A DNA stretch of 7,246 nt, from NCBI GenBank assembly GCA_017462445.1, contig JAFTRB010000178.1, positions 1 to 7,246 on the forward strand, read 5' to 3'. Below, piece after piece: positions 1 through 5,913 of this stretch. The translations under genes and the position numbers were made by a program. The notes under the pieces are model-generated. The model saw only the letters and a list, made by a program, of their open reading frames with translations. It had not been told where the DNA came from and searched no databases. This stretch comes from Clostridia bacterium. GTDB taxonomy: Bacteria; Bacillota_A; Clostridia; Oscillospirales; CAG-272. Within the stretch, counting starts at the first letter, position 1. The number at the start of each line of letters is the position of its first letter.

Positions 1-2
1 GA

Positions 3-155
3 AAAATTGTAAAATTAGAGTCTTTGAATAAGAATCTATTCCATGATGACGGTCAGATTTATGTGAAGGTTAATGACGGAATCATATTTTTAGGCAATCA
101 TTATAGTTCTAAGGTTTATTACTTGAACTCCAATTTGGAGTTGTTGTTCCAATAA
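3..155 (+). CDS. C-terminal end of an unidentified protein (5' truncated by window edge)
   Basis: An open frame runs from the window edge to a TAA stop at 153-155 and gives the last 50 residues of a protein, ending in LELLFQ. I do not recognise the family. The fragment is rich in short alternating hydrophobic/polar stretches (GQIYVKVNDGIIFLG, SKVYYLNSNLELLF) with turns at Asp-Gly and Asn-Ser. This would suit a beta-strand repeat protein such as a beta-propeller, but that is only an inference from the pattern. Its G+C is about 30% by hand count, clearly lower than the lysine genes in this window. It is followed by the terminator at 231-267 and converges on the glycosidase gene. The frame could be fortuitous, but its clean amino-acid composition and the properly placed terminator argue for a real gene end. 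Confidence 0.6.
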   Translation, partial: KIVKLESLNKNLFHDDGQIYVKVNDGIIFLGNHYSSKVYYLNSNLELLFQ

Positions 156-230
156 TGACAATGCAATATCAAACTTATATTATTTAGCATCAACAACTAT
201 TTTGACATTGTTATAGCAAGCGATTTGTAT

Positions 231-267
231 ACACAAAAGACACCTCAGTATGGGGTGTCTTTTGTGT
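231..267. terminator. Bidirectional intrinsic terminator between convergent genes
   Basis: A perfect 14-bp inverted repeat: the left arm 231-244 (ACACAAAAGACACC) is the exact reverse complement of 254-267, with a 9-nt loop. The A-run in the left arm and the T-run in the right arm give a U-tract on either strand. It sits 75 nt after the stop of the upstream plus-strand gene and 6 nt after the stop of the minus-strand glycosidase, so one hairpin can serve both. The U-tract lies inside the stem rather than fully after it, which is typical of bidirectional terminators. Confidence 0.85.
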
Positions 268-273
268 TAATTG

Positions 274-2136
274 TTAACTTATTCTATGCTTCTTCTCAAA
301 CTCCAACACAACCGCGTCATAAGCCCTAACACTCTTATCGCTTCCGTAAATAACCTGCGAAAGAGAATATCCGTTTGCAATTATAGAAATAGCTTGCTCC
401 TTGTCGGTGTAGTTAATAGCCACTGCATAAGCCTTGTCACCATCAAAGTGCAGGGTAGAGTAAACCCCCTCGCCACAAATCTTTATCGGCTTATTATCTA
501 TAATATCCTTGAAAATATAATTATAAAGCTTGTAATAGCTTCCGTCAAAGGCATTATGCCCATCGATCAGGCTCTCTTCAAGCGGAATGTTAAGATATAT
601 AACCTCGCCCTTGCCGTAAACATTTCTTGCAAGCATCGGTCTGCCGATACTGTCAGAGGCAATCACCTCGGCGCCAACCGACTCAAGCTCATAATGTCTT
701 TCGCTATTGACAGAGTAGCATTCTCCGTCAAGCTCAAAGCTTATTTTCTCTGCCGATTCATAGGAGTCAACCACCTTAAGACCGGTTAAGTCCTCAAACC
801 CGGAAAGCACGCCATTGTTCATCGAGATGTAAAGCCTTGCTCCGGCTCTGACACGAGCCTTCAGTTCCTCGTATCTCGCCTTATGCATAACCGTAATTCC
901 GTTTATAGAAGGCAGAAGATATGTATTCGCCTCCGGAATTCCGTTGTCCGCATAGGCAAAGCGTACATTCATTCCGGCCTGCCTTGCAAGGACATATGTA
1001 GTATAGCAAACTCCCCACTGCCGCTGCCCCGAGGATAGGAGACAAACTGCGTCATATTCCGCCTCCGGGAGCTTGAGCGCAGCCCCGTGTAGCATTTCAC
1101 CGAATTTTTTTATCTCCTGTGCGACAGGCTTTGGACTTCTGTCACCTCTTAAAAGCCCAAGCTCAAGCTCTACCATATTGGTAGAATAGGGGAAGGCGTC
1201 CAGCATATGCTGGTCATGCCCGCACCACCATAGCGCGCCAACAGAGCCGTTTGCCCACAGAGAGAAAAGGTTGACTCTCATAAAGCTGGCGGCTGCCTCG
1301 TCGGAGGCCAGCATTGGCCCCATAGTTCCAATCTCCTCTGCCATACAGGGCTTGCCACTGCACTCGGTGTACAGCTTGTTCTGCGCGGTTGCATGCATCA
1401 ATGTGCGTAGAGAGAGAATTTTATCGTTCCTTGTGTGCGCGCACCAGTAGGGATAGGGGTGAGTAGTCAAAATATCGGTCCATTCTCCTTGGTCGGTAAT
1501 CTGCCAGGGAGATTGCGACTCAAGCTCCAGTCCGTGCATTCCGGATACGATAGGACGGCTGTTGTCCTCTGCGCGAATCGCGTTGGCAATTGTTGCGGTC
1601 CAATGAAGAGCCTCAATTCTGTTCGCCTCGCCCATGCAGTTGCACTCATTTCCCAGGTCCCAGGCATAGACGGTCTTGCGCTCCTTAAACCGGCGGACAA
1701 ATCCCTTAATGAATAGCTGCTCAAAATAGAGCGCCTCGGTATCGGTTAGCACGTTTTTCCCGTTTATAGCCGAGGGAACATAAAGCCGACCGCTCATCCA
1801 CCCGGTAACAAGACCGACAATAACACGGATATTATACTCATCGCATATATCAAGCAAATCGGCAAATTTATCAAGCATTCCCTCGTCAAGATAGTAGGGA
1901 TTTGTCGCCTCCCGTTCACCCTCAAGGCAGTATTCTGCAAGCACACCTCGACCGGCATAGAGCGGCATAACAGGCTGAAAATCCCGCCAATTGGGAAACA
2001 CTCTTATATATTCTACTCCTTGGGAAGCAAGCACGGATAGATCCTCGCGCACACAGTCGCCGTCATAGCATTTCCACATATCTGCGCCCGCATTGGAGGC
2101 CCAATAGTTGCAGCCTATCATAAACCTGTAATTCAT
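274..2136 (-). CDS. Clan GH-A (GH5-like) glycoside hydrolase, possible beta-mannosidase, with GH42-type C-terminal domains
   Basis: A 620-residue protein. An N-terminal TIM barrel (about 1-350) has the clan GH-A signature: the acid/base Glu164 in LGNE (161-164), the HPY motif at 226-228 (barrel strand 6), the probable nucleophile Glu268 in EEIG (267-270), and the strand-8 tryptophans in LWWCG (302-306). The segment at about 361-525 resembles the glutaminase-like trimerisation domain of GH42 beta-galactosidases, and about 560-615 looks like a small beta-sandwich. The opening GCNYW...MWKCYD and NWRDFQP recall the GH5_18 beta-mannosidase-like group, as far as I remember that group. A retaining beta-glycosidase is well supported, but the substrate is not. 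I see no signal peptide, so it probably acts in the cytoplasm on imported oligosaccharide. The ATG at 2136 is chosen because GAGAGG sits 7 nt upstream and the promoter -10 lies at 2161-2166. It has its own promoter and terminator and no transporter next to it. Confidence 0.85.
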   Translation of the reverse strand: MNYRFMIGCNYWASNAGADMWKCYDGDCVREDLSVLASQGVEYIRVFPNWRDFQPVMPLYAGRGVLAEYCLEGEREATNPYYLDEGMLDKFADLLDICDEYNIRVIVGLVTGWMSGRLYVPSAINGKNVLTDTEALYFEQLFIKGFVRRFKERKTVYAWDLGNECNCMGEANRIEALHWTATIANAIRAEDNSRPIVSGMHGLELESQSPWQITDQGEWTDILTTHPYPYWCAHTRNDKILSLRTLMHATAQNKLYTECSGKPCMAEEIGTMGPMLASDEAAASFMRVNLFSLWANGSVGALWWCGHDQHMLDAFPYSTNMVELELGLLRGDRSPKPVAQEIKKFGEMLHGAALKLPEAEYDAVCLLSSGQRQWGVCYTTYVLARQAGMNVRFAYADNGIPEANTYLLPSINGITVMHKARYEELKARVRAGARLYISMNNGVLSGFEDLTGLKVVDSYESAEKISFELDGECYSVNSERHYELESVGAEVIASDSIGRPMLARNVYGKGEVIYLNIPLEESLIDGHNAFDGSYYKLYNYIFKDIIDNKPIKICGEGVYSTLHFDGDKAYAVAINYTDKEQAISIIANGYSLSQVIYGSDKSVRAYDAVVLEFEKKHRIS

Positions 2137-2160
2137 ATCATATCCTCTCTTTCTTGCATT

Positions 2161-2189
2161 ATTGTAGCATAAAAGCAATACAAAATCAA
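2161..2189 (-). promoter_or_regulatory. Promoter of the glycosidase gene
   Basis: On the minus strand a -35 box TTGATT (2189-2184) and a -10 box TACAAT (2166-2161) are separated by 17 bp. The -10 is preceded by TGC, an extended -10 element. Transcription would start near 2154, leaving a short leader with the ribosome site GAGAGG 7 nt before the ATG at 2136. The -35 is a partial match; the extended -10 probably compensates. No clear operator palindrome is visible beside it. Confidence 0.7.
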
Positions 2190-2238
2190 TAGTGAGTGTC
2201 AAAAACAACCTCAAATCGATAATGTGTACAAACTGTTA

Positions 2239-2288
2239 ATTAAATTTTATTAAATAGTTGACAAATTTTTAAAAAGGTATCGACAAAT
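2239..2288. repeat. Phased A-tracts and short direct repeats upstream of the lipoprotein promoter
   Basis: ATTAAAT occurs at 2239-2245 and again at 2249-2255, 10 bp apart. Further A-runs follow at 2263-2265 and 2271-2275, so four A-tracts are spaced about one helical turn apart. Separately, T(T/C)GACAAAT occurs at 2258-2266 and 2280-2288, 22 bp apart, and the second copy contains the -35 box. The AT-rich stretch could act as an UP element or curved DNA that strengthens the promoter; that role is inferred. The repeats are short and could have arisen by chance in AT-rich DNA. Confidence 0.45.
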
Positions 2289-2308
2289 CTAAATCTTTGT
2301 GCTATAAT
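2280..2308 (+). promoter_or_regulatory. Strong promoter of the lipoprotein gene
   Basis: A -35 box TCGACA (2280-2285, one mismatch to consensus), a 17-bp spacer and a perfect -10 TATAAT (2303-2308) preceded by TGC (extended -10). Transcription would start near 2315, leaving a leader of about 30 nt with AAAGGA (2331-2336) 9 nt before the ATG. A perfect TTGACA at 2258-2263 lies 22 bp further upstream but has no -10 at a workable distance. Confidence 0.85.
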
Positions 2309-2345
2309 GCTTAATGTAACTAAAAAACAGAAAGGATTACACACA

Positions 2346-2708
2346 ATGAAAAAGATTATTTCCGCTCTTCTTGTTTGCGTGCTTCTTGTAGGCTGCATGT
2401 TCGCACTTGCATCCTGCGGCAAGACTCTCTCCGGCACATATGAGGCAAAGGTTGTTGGAACCGGTGCTTCTTATGAGTTCAATGGTAACAAGGTTACAGT
2501 CACTGCTTCCGTTTTGGGCTTTGAGAAGGAGTTCGAGGGCACATACGAAATCACCAAGAACGATGACGACAAGGAAGTCATCATCTTCACCTTCGAGGGT
2601 GAGGATGCAGAGTCCTATGACGGTGAGTTCGCATTCGCTGAGGGTACCGAGGGTGACACCAAGTACATCAAGATTGGTGGCGTTCAGTACAACAAGGTTG
2701 AGAAGTAA
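2346..2708 (+). CDS. Small secreted lipoprotein, beta-rich, function unknown
   Basis: 120 residues. The N-terminus MKK is followed by a hydrophobic segment (4-22) and two possible lipobox cysteines: Cys17 in LVGC and Cys24 in LASC followed by Gly. Cys24 is preferred because LASCG/LAACG is the common clostridial form; cleavage there leaves a 97-residue mature protein anchored to the outer face of the membrane. The mature part is acidic and beta-like, with two GTYE motifs (30-33, 65-68), each opening a stretch of alternating strands, and a closing YIKIGGVQYNKV segment. This looks like the small lipocalin-like lipoproteins (DUF5640 type) of Clostridia, a tentative assignment from memory. The ATG at 2346 is chosen over an in-frame upstream ATG at 2307 because that one overlaps the -10 box. 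Codons favour AAG, GAG and C-ending forms, and together with the promoter this suggests high expression. It is monocistronic. Confidence 0.85.
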   Translation: MKKIISALLVCVLLVGCMFALASCGKTLSGTYEAKVVGTGASYEFNGNKVTVTASVLGFEKEFEGTYEITKNDDDKEVIIFTFEGEDAESYDGEFAFAEGTEGDTKYIKIGGVQYNKVEK

Positions 2709-2727
2709 TTAACTCTTCTAACCTAAT

Positions 2728-2753
2728 AAAAAAGAGCCTTCGGGCTCTTTTTT
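2728..2753 (+). terminator. Intrinsic terminator of the lipoprotein gene
   Basis: The stem 2728-2738 (AAAAAAGAGCC) pairs perfectly with 2743-2753 around a TTCG loop closed by C-G, an unusually stable tetraloop, and ends in a run of six T. It begins 19 nt after the TAA stop at 2706-2708. The symmetric A/T flanks mean it could also work on the minus strand as a back-up for the lysine operon. Confidence 0.92.
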
Positions 2754-2759
2754 ATATCA

Positions 2760-2785
2760 AAAAACTCGGGAAAACCCGAGTTTTT
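2760..2785 (-). terminator. Intrinsic terminator of the dapA-dapB-ddh-lysA operon
   Basis: A perfect 11-bp stem, 2760-2770 (AAAAACTCGGG) with 2775-2785, around a 4-nt loop. Read on the minus strand it lies 14 nt after the lysA stop and ends in a T-run (2764-2759). On the plus strand it is also followed by TTTTTGTTTTT, so it may act in both directions and form a tandem block with the hairpin at 2728-2753. Confidence 0.9.
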
Positions 2786-2799
2786 GTTTTTATAAGAAA

Positions 2800-4122
2800 T
2801 CACAAAACATCAAGCGAAGCTACATCCGCATATGTCTCGCGCCTGACCGCAAGATAGTCGCCGCTTTTTGAAATCATAACCACGGGAGGGCGGGGAATAC
2901 GGTTGTAGTTTGATGCCATAGAATAATTATACGCGCCCGTTGTAAGCACCGCAATAAGGTCGCCTCTGCCAATGCTCTCGGGCATCGGTACATTCTCCTG
3001 AATGATATCACCGCTCTCACAGCATCTGCCAACCACCGAGGCAATCATCGCATTATCAGTAACAGGGCCATACACAGGCAAAACCGTATAGGGCGAGCCG
3101 TAAAGGGCAAATCTTGGGTTGTCCGTCATTCCGCCATCAACCGAGACATAGTTTTTATACCCGGGAATTCTCTTGACAGTACCCACGGTATAAACCGTCA
3201 TTCCTGCATCTGCTACAATACTCCTGCCGGGCTCCATTGCAATCTCGGGCAGGGAAATGCCAATTTCGTCGGCATAAGCGAGCATAAACTCGGCAACCTC
3301 ACGGATGTTTTCGGCAATATCGATCTCGGGCTGGTCAAAGGTATATCTGACTCCATAGCCTCCGCCGATATCCAATTCCTTAGCCATAAAGCCGAATTCT
3401 ATAAACATATCCTTGCAGAAGTCGAGCATAACCCTTGCCGCACCGAGGTAGACCGAGGAGTCAAAGACCTGCGAGCCGATATGGCAGTGATAGCCGACAA
3501 GCTCAATATTGTAAAGGTCGAGCGCAAGCGAGGTTATAGCCATAGCCTGTCCCGTCTCAATAGCCGAGCCAAACTTGGAGTCCACCTTACCTGTTGACAC
3601 CTGCGCATATGTGTGTGGGTCAATTCCGGGAGTAATACGCAGAAGCACCTTCGGGACTGCGCCCTTTTCTCTTGCAATCCTATCAATAGCGTGCAGCTCC
3701 TCCTCGTTGTCTACAACGAAGTAGCCAACGCCGTTGTCGATTGCGTATGCTATATCATTGTCGGTTTTGTTGTTTGAATGGAAGTAGGCGCGGGACAGGG
3801 GATAGCCGGCAGAAAGGGCAGTGTATATCTCACCCGAGGAAACCACATCAATTCCCATATCCTCCTCGGCCATAATCTGATACAGACGCTTAAAGGAAGC
3901 GGCCTTTGATGCATACAGCACCTTCGCCCCGCCGGGGAGGCAATTTGCCATCGCGTTTTTGTATACCCGACACCTCTCTCTGATCCTCTCTTCGTCAAAG
4001 AGGTACAGGGGCGTGTCATATTTTTGGGCTAATTCGGACACCCTTCTGCCTGCAAAGCACAGCTCCCCCAGGGCATCGCGTGAAATGTTAGAGCAGATCT
4101 GCTCTCTATCTAATGTCAACAA
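2800..4122 (-). CDS. lysA: Diaminopimelate decarboxylase
   Basis: The last step of lysine synthesis: a PLP-dependent cytoplasmic enzyme that decarboxylates meso-diaminopimelate to L-lysine. The 440 residues show the full fold-type III pattern: PLP lysine Lys73 in YASKA (70-74), HIGSQ (214-218), the glycine loop GGGYG (253-257) for the PLP phosphate, EPGR (297-300), the catalytic Cys368 in CESGD (368-372), and GAYNYSMASNYN (396-407) with the PLP-contacting tyrosine. Length is normal to slightly long for the family. The start is TTG, not ATG: AAGGAG (4135-4130) sits 7 nt before TTG at 4122-4120, and a second TTG follows directly at 4119-4117, so the true start may be one codon later. The AAGGAG overlaps the TAA stop of ddh, and the 11-nt gap suggests coupled translation. 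It is the last gene of the operon, followed by a hairpin terminator. Confidence 0.97.
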   Translation of the reverse strand: MLTLDREQICSNISRDALGELCFAGRRVSELAQKYDTPLYLFDEERIRERCRVYKNAMANCLPGGAKVLYASKAASFKRLYQIMAEEDMGIDVVSSGEIYTALSAGYPLSRAYFHSNNKTDNDIAYAIDNGVGYFVVDNEEELHAIDRIAREKGAVPKVLLRITPGIDPHTYAQVSTGKVDSKFGSAIETGQAMAITSLALDLYNIELVGYHCHIGSQVFDSSVYLGAARVMLDFCKDMFIEFGFMAKELDIGGGYGVRYTFDQPEIDIAENIREVAEFMLAYADEIGISLPEIAMEPGRSIVADAGMTVYTVGTVKRIPGYKNYVSVDGGMTDNPRFALYGSPYTVLPVYGPVTDNAMIASVVGRCCESGDIIQENVPMPESIGRGDLIAVLTTGAYNYSMASNYNRIPRPPVVMISKSGDYLAVRRETYADVASLDVL

Positions 4123-4129
4123 TTGTTTA

Positions 4130-4135
4130 CTCCTT
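4130..4135 (-). promoter_or_regulatory. Ribosome binding site that fixes the TTG start of lysA
   Basis: AAGGAG on the minus strand, 7 nt before the TTG at 4122-4120. Its first two bases are the last two of the ddh TAA stop (4136-4134). No ATG or GTG in the lysA frame lies at a usable distance, so this site selects a TTG start. A ribosome ending ddh would stop on top of it, which fits reinitiation or coupling. Confidence 0.75.
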
Positions 4136-5111
4136 AAAGCATATGCTCTCTCAAATACTCGGCGCTGTAAATCGAAAGGTCGCCGGGCGCTATATCAAAG
4201 AGAGTCTTGCATCCAAAGTCGCCTCTTCGGTTCATTCTGTAAATTGCTCTGGCGCAGGCGACAAGCACGCTTCCCGTAAACTCGGGGTTTGAATCAAGTC
4301 GAAGCTTGAACTCTACGGTGTGGCTGTTTTCACCATCAATTCCCGTAAAACCGTTCCTTATTACCGAGCCGCCGTGAGGCATACCGCCGTGGTCGCGCTT
4401 AAGCTCCTCGAGGGTTACAAAATTAACGGTTGTATCGTAGTCGGCAAAATAGTTGGGCATCTCCTTGATTTCTCTTTCGATTTTTTCTCTGTCAGCTCCG
4501 TCCTCCGCAACCACATAGCACACTCTTTCGTGCTTTTCCCTCGTTGTAAGCTCCGGACACTCACCAGTTCTTACTTTTGCAAGGGCAGAATCCCTTGGTA
4601 CGGTATATTGCCTTGCATCCAGCACACCCTCAATTCGTCTTATCGCATCAGAGTGCCCCTGGCTGATTCCCTTGCCCCAGAAGGTATAATCCCTTCCGCT
4701 CGGTAGAGCAACCGATGCATACAGTCGGGCAATAGAGAAAAGTCCCGGGTCCCAGCCTCCGCTGATAAGCGCCGTATTACCGCCCTCTTTCGCGGCGGCA
4801 TCTACATTTGCAAAATGCTCGGGTATCCTTGCGTGGGTATCAAAGCTGTCTATAACATTAAAGCTTGCGGCAAGCTCGGGCGTCATCTTCGGCAAATCGG
4901 TTGCGCTTCCGCCACAGATTATTATCACATCAATTTTGCTCTTGAACTGCCCGAGGCTATCCGCCGAAAACACGGGTGCACCTGTCAGCGTGGTCACGCT
5001 TTTTGGGTTGCGTCTTGTAAAAATACCGACCAATTCGCAGTCATCATTGTTTTTTACCGCAACCTCAACACCCTTGCCGAGATTGCCGTATCCGTATATA
5101 CCAATTCTCAT
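4134..5111 (-). CDS. ddh: meso-Diaminopimelate dehydrogenase
   Basis: Catalyses the reversible NADP-dependent reductive amination of tetrahydrodipicolinate (as the open keto form) with ammonia to meso-diaminopimelate, replacing the multi-step acylated routes and the epimerase. The 325 residues align along their whole length with the Corynebacterium glutamicum enzyme as I recall it. They show the Rossmann motif GYGNLG (7-12), GIFTRR (29-34) for NADP(H) phosphate recognition, GSATD (68-72), the D-S-F-D-T-H segment (88-93) with the substrate-binding aspartate, GWDPG (119-123), GISQGHSDA (148-156), and MPHGG (244-248). The ATG at 5111 has AGAGG 5 nt upstream, inside the 14-nt gap after dapB. Its place between dapB and lysA joins the two halves of the pathway. 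Family identity is very secure; a direct test of activity would exclude a reversed, catabolic role. Confidence 0.96.
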   Translation of the reverse strand: MRIGIYGYGNLGKGVEVAVKNNDDCELVGIFTRRNPKSVTTLTGAPVFSADSLGQFKSKIDVIIICGGSATDLPKMTPELAASFNVIDSFDTHARIPEHFANVDAAAKEGGNTALISGGWDPGLFSIARLYASVALPSGRDYTFWGKGISQGHSDAIRRIEGVLDARQYTVPRDSALAKVRTGECPELTTREKHERVCYVVAEDGADREKIEREIKEMPNYFADYDTTVNFVTLEELKRDHGGMPHGGSVIRNGFTGIDGENSHTVEFKLRLDSNPEFTGSVLVACARAIYRMNRRGDFGCKTLFDIAPGDLSIYSAEYLREHML

Positions 5112-5125
5112 AAATACCTCTTTAT

Positions 5126-5899
5126 TTACTTGCTGAGCGCAGCTTCCTTGCCGCCAATCAAGCTTCTCATATCATACAGCCCCTTGGGCATATCAATGAT
5201 AAACTCCGCCGCCGCAAGTCCGCCCTCGGCGAAGAGCGCGCGCGAATGGGCCTCGTGCTTCAGAGTTATTGTCTGTGTGCCTGTGCCTATGATTACCTCA
5301 TGCTCACCTACAATATTTCCCATTCTGATAGCGTGAATGCCAATCTCGTTCTTTTCTCTTTTTGCCGAGCCGCATCTTCCGGGGTTTGGGTATGCGCCCT
5401 CTCTCACCTCGCATATCTCGCGGGCCAGCATCAGCGCTGTTCCGCTGGGAGCATCCAGCTTTCTGTTGTGGTGCTTCTCAACGATCTCAATATCCGCATC
5501 GGGCATAGCAGCCACTGCCGTTCTTGCAAGCTCAACAAGCAGAGCCACACCCAGCGACATGTTTGCGCTGAAGAATATCGGAATATATTTCGCAGCATTT
5601 TCGATAGTCTCCAGCTCCTCCTCGGTGTGACCTGTGGTTGCCACCACGGTGGGAATTCGGTTCTCCACCGCATAGGCAAGCAAGGCGCTGACGCAGGAGT
5701 GGTGCGAGAAATCAACTATCACATCTGCGTCAATATCGGAGGGCAGTGCCTCAACCGCGCTGTAAACGGTATAGCTGTCGGTGTCTCTGCCGTTGGGGTC
5801 AACTCCTGCGGCAATGGATGCGCCTCTGTATCCCTCCTCGCAAAGCCTGGCAACCTCGCGCCCCATATGACCGCATATTCCGTTAATTAATACCTTCAT
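5126..5899 (-). CDS. dapB: 4-Hydroxy-tetrahydrodipicolinate reductase
   Basis: Reduces the DapA product (4-hydroxy-tetrahydrodipicolinate) to tetrahydrodipicolinate with NAD(P)H. The 257 residues are of usual length. The N-terminal dinucleotide fold has NGICGHMG (6-13), VDFSHH (62-67) and VATTGH (86-91). The C-terminal substrate domain carries the hallmark EKHHNRKLDAPSGTA (141-155), with His143 as the catalytic histidine and Lys147 as the proton donor, equivalent to E. coli His159 and Lys163. The start is fixed at 5899 because a TGA lies in frame just two codons upstream. Unlike its neighbours it has no recognisable ribosome site in the 14-nt gap after dapA, so translation may depend on ribosomes coming from dapA. 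Confidence 0.97.
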   Translation of the reverse strand: MKVLINGICGHMGREVARLCEEGYRGASIAAGVDPNGRDTDSYTVYSAVEALPSDIDADVIVDFSHHSCVSALLAYAVENRIPTVVATTGHTEEELETIENAAKYIPIFFSANMSLGVALLVELARTAVAAMPDADIEIVEKHHNRKLDAPSGTALMLAREICEVREGAYPNPGRCGSAKREKNEIGIHAIRMGNIVGEHEVIIGTGTQTITLKHEAHSRALFAEGGLAAAEFIIDMPKGLYDMRSLIGGKEAALSK

Positions 5900-5913
5900 A
5901 TTTCAGTTATATG

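Noticed and set aside
202..231. A possible plus-strand promoter with TTGACA at 202-207.
   Set aside because: No acceptable -10 box at 16-18 bp, and it would run straight into the terminator at 231-267 and then antisense to the glycosidase.
2137..2214. An N-terminal extension of the glycosidase from an ATG at 2214, giving a hydrophobic start (MRLFLTLTIDFVLLL) that resembles a signal peptide.
   Set aside because: The promoter -10 (2161-2166) lies downstream of that ATG, there is no ribosome site for it, and a good one precedes the ATG at 2136, where the conserved domain begins.
2307..2345. A longer lipoprotein starting at ATG 2307.
   Set aside because: That ATG overlaps the TATAAT box, so it would not be in the transcript; MKK at 2346 starts a normal signal peptide with a ribosome site.
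5246..5890. A 214-codon plus-strand open frame opposite dapB, and similar long frames opposite the glycosidase, ddh and lysA.
   Set aside because: They are antisense shadows of clearly identified genes; none has a supporting ribosome site, promoter or recognisable domain.
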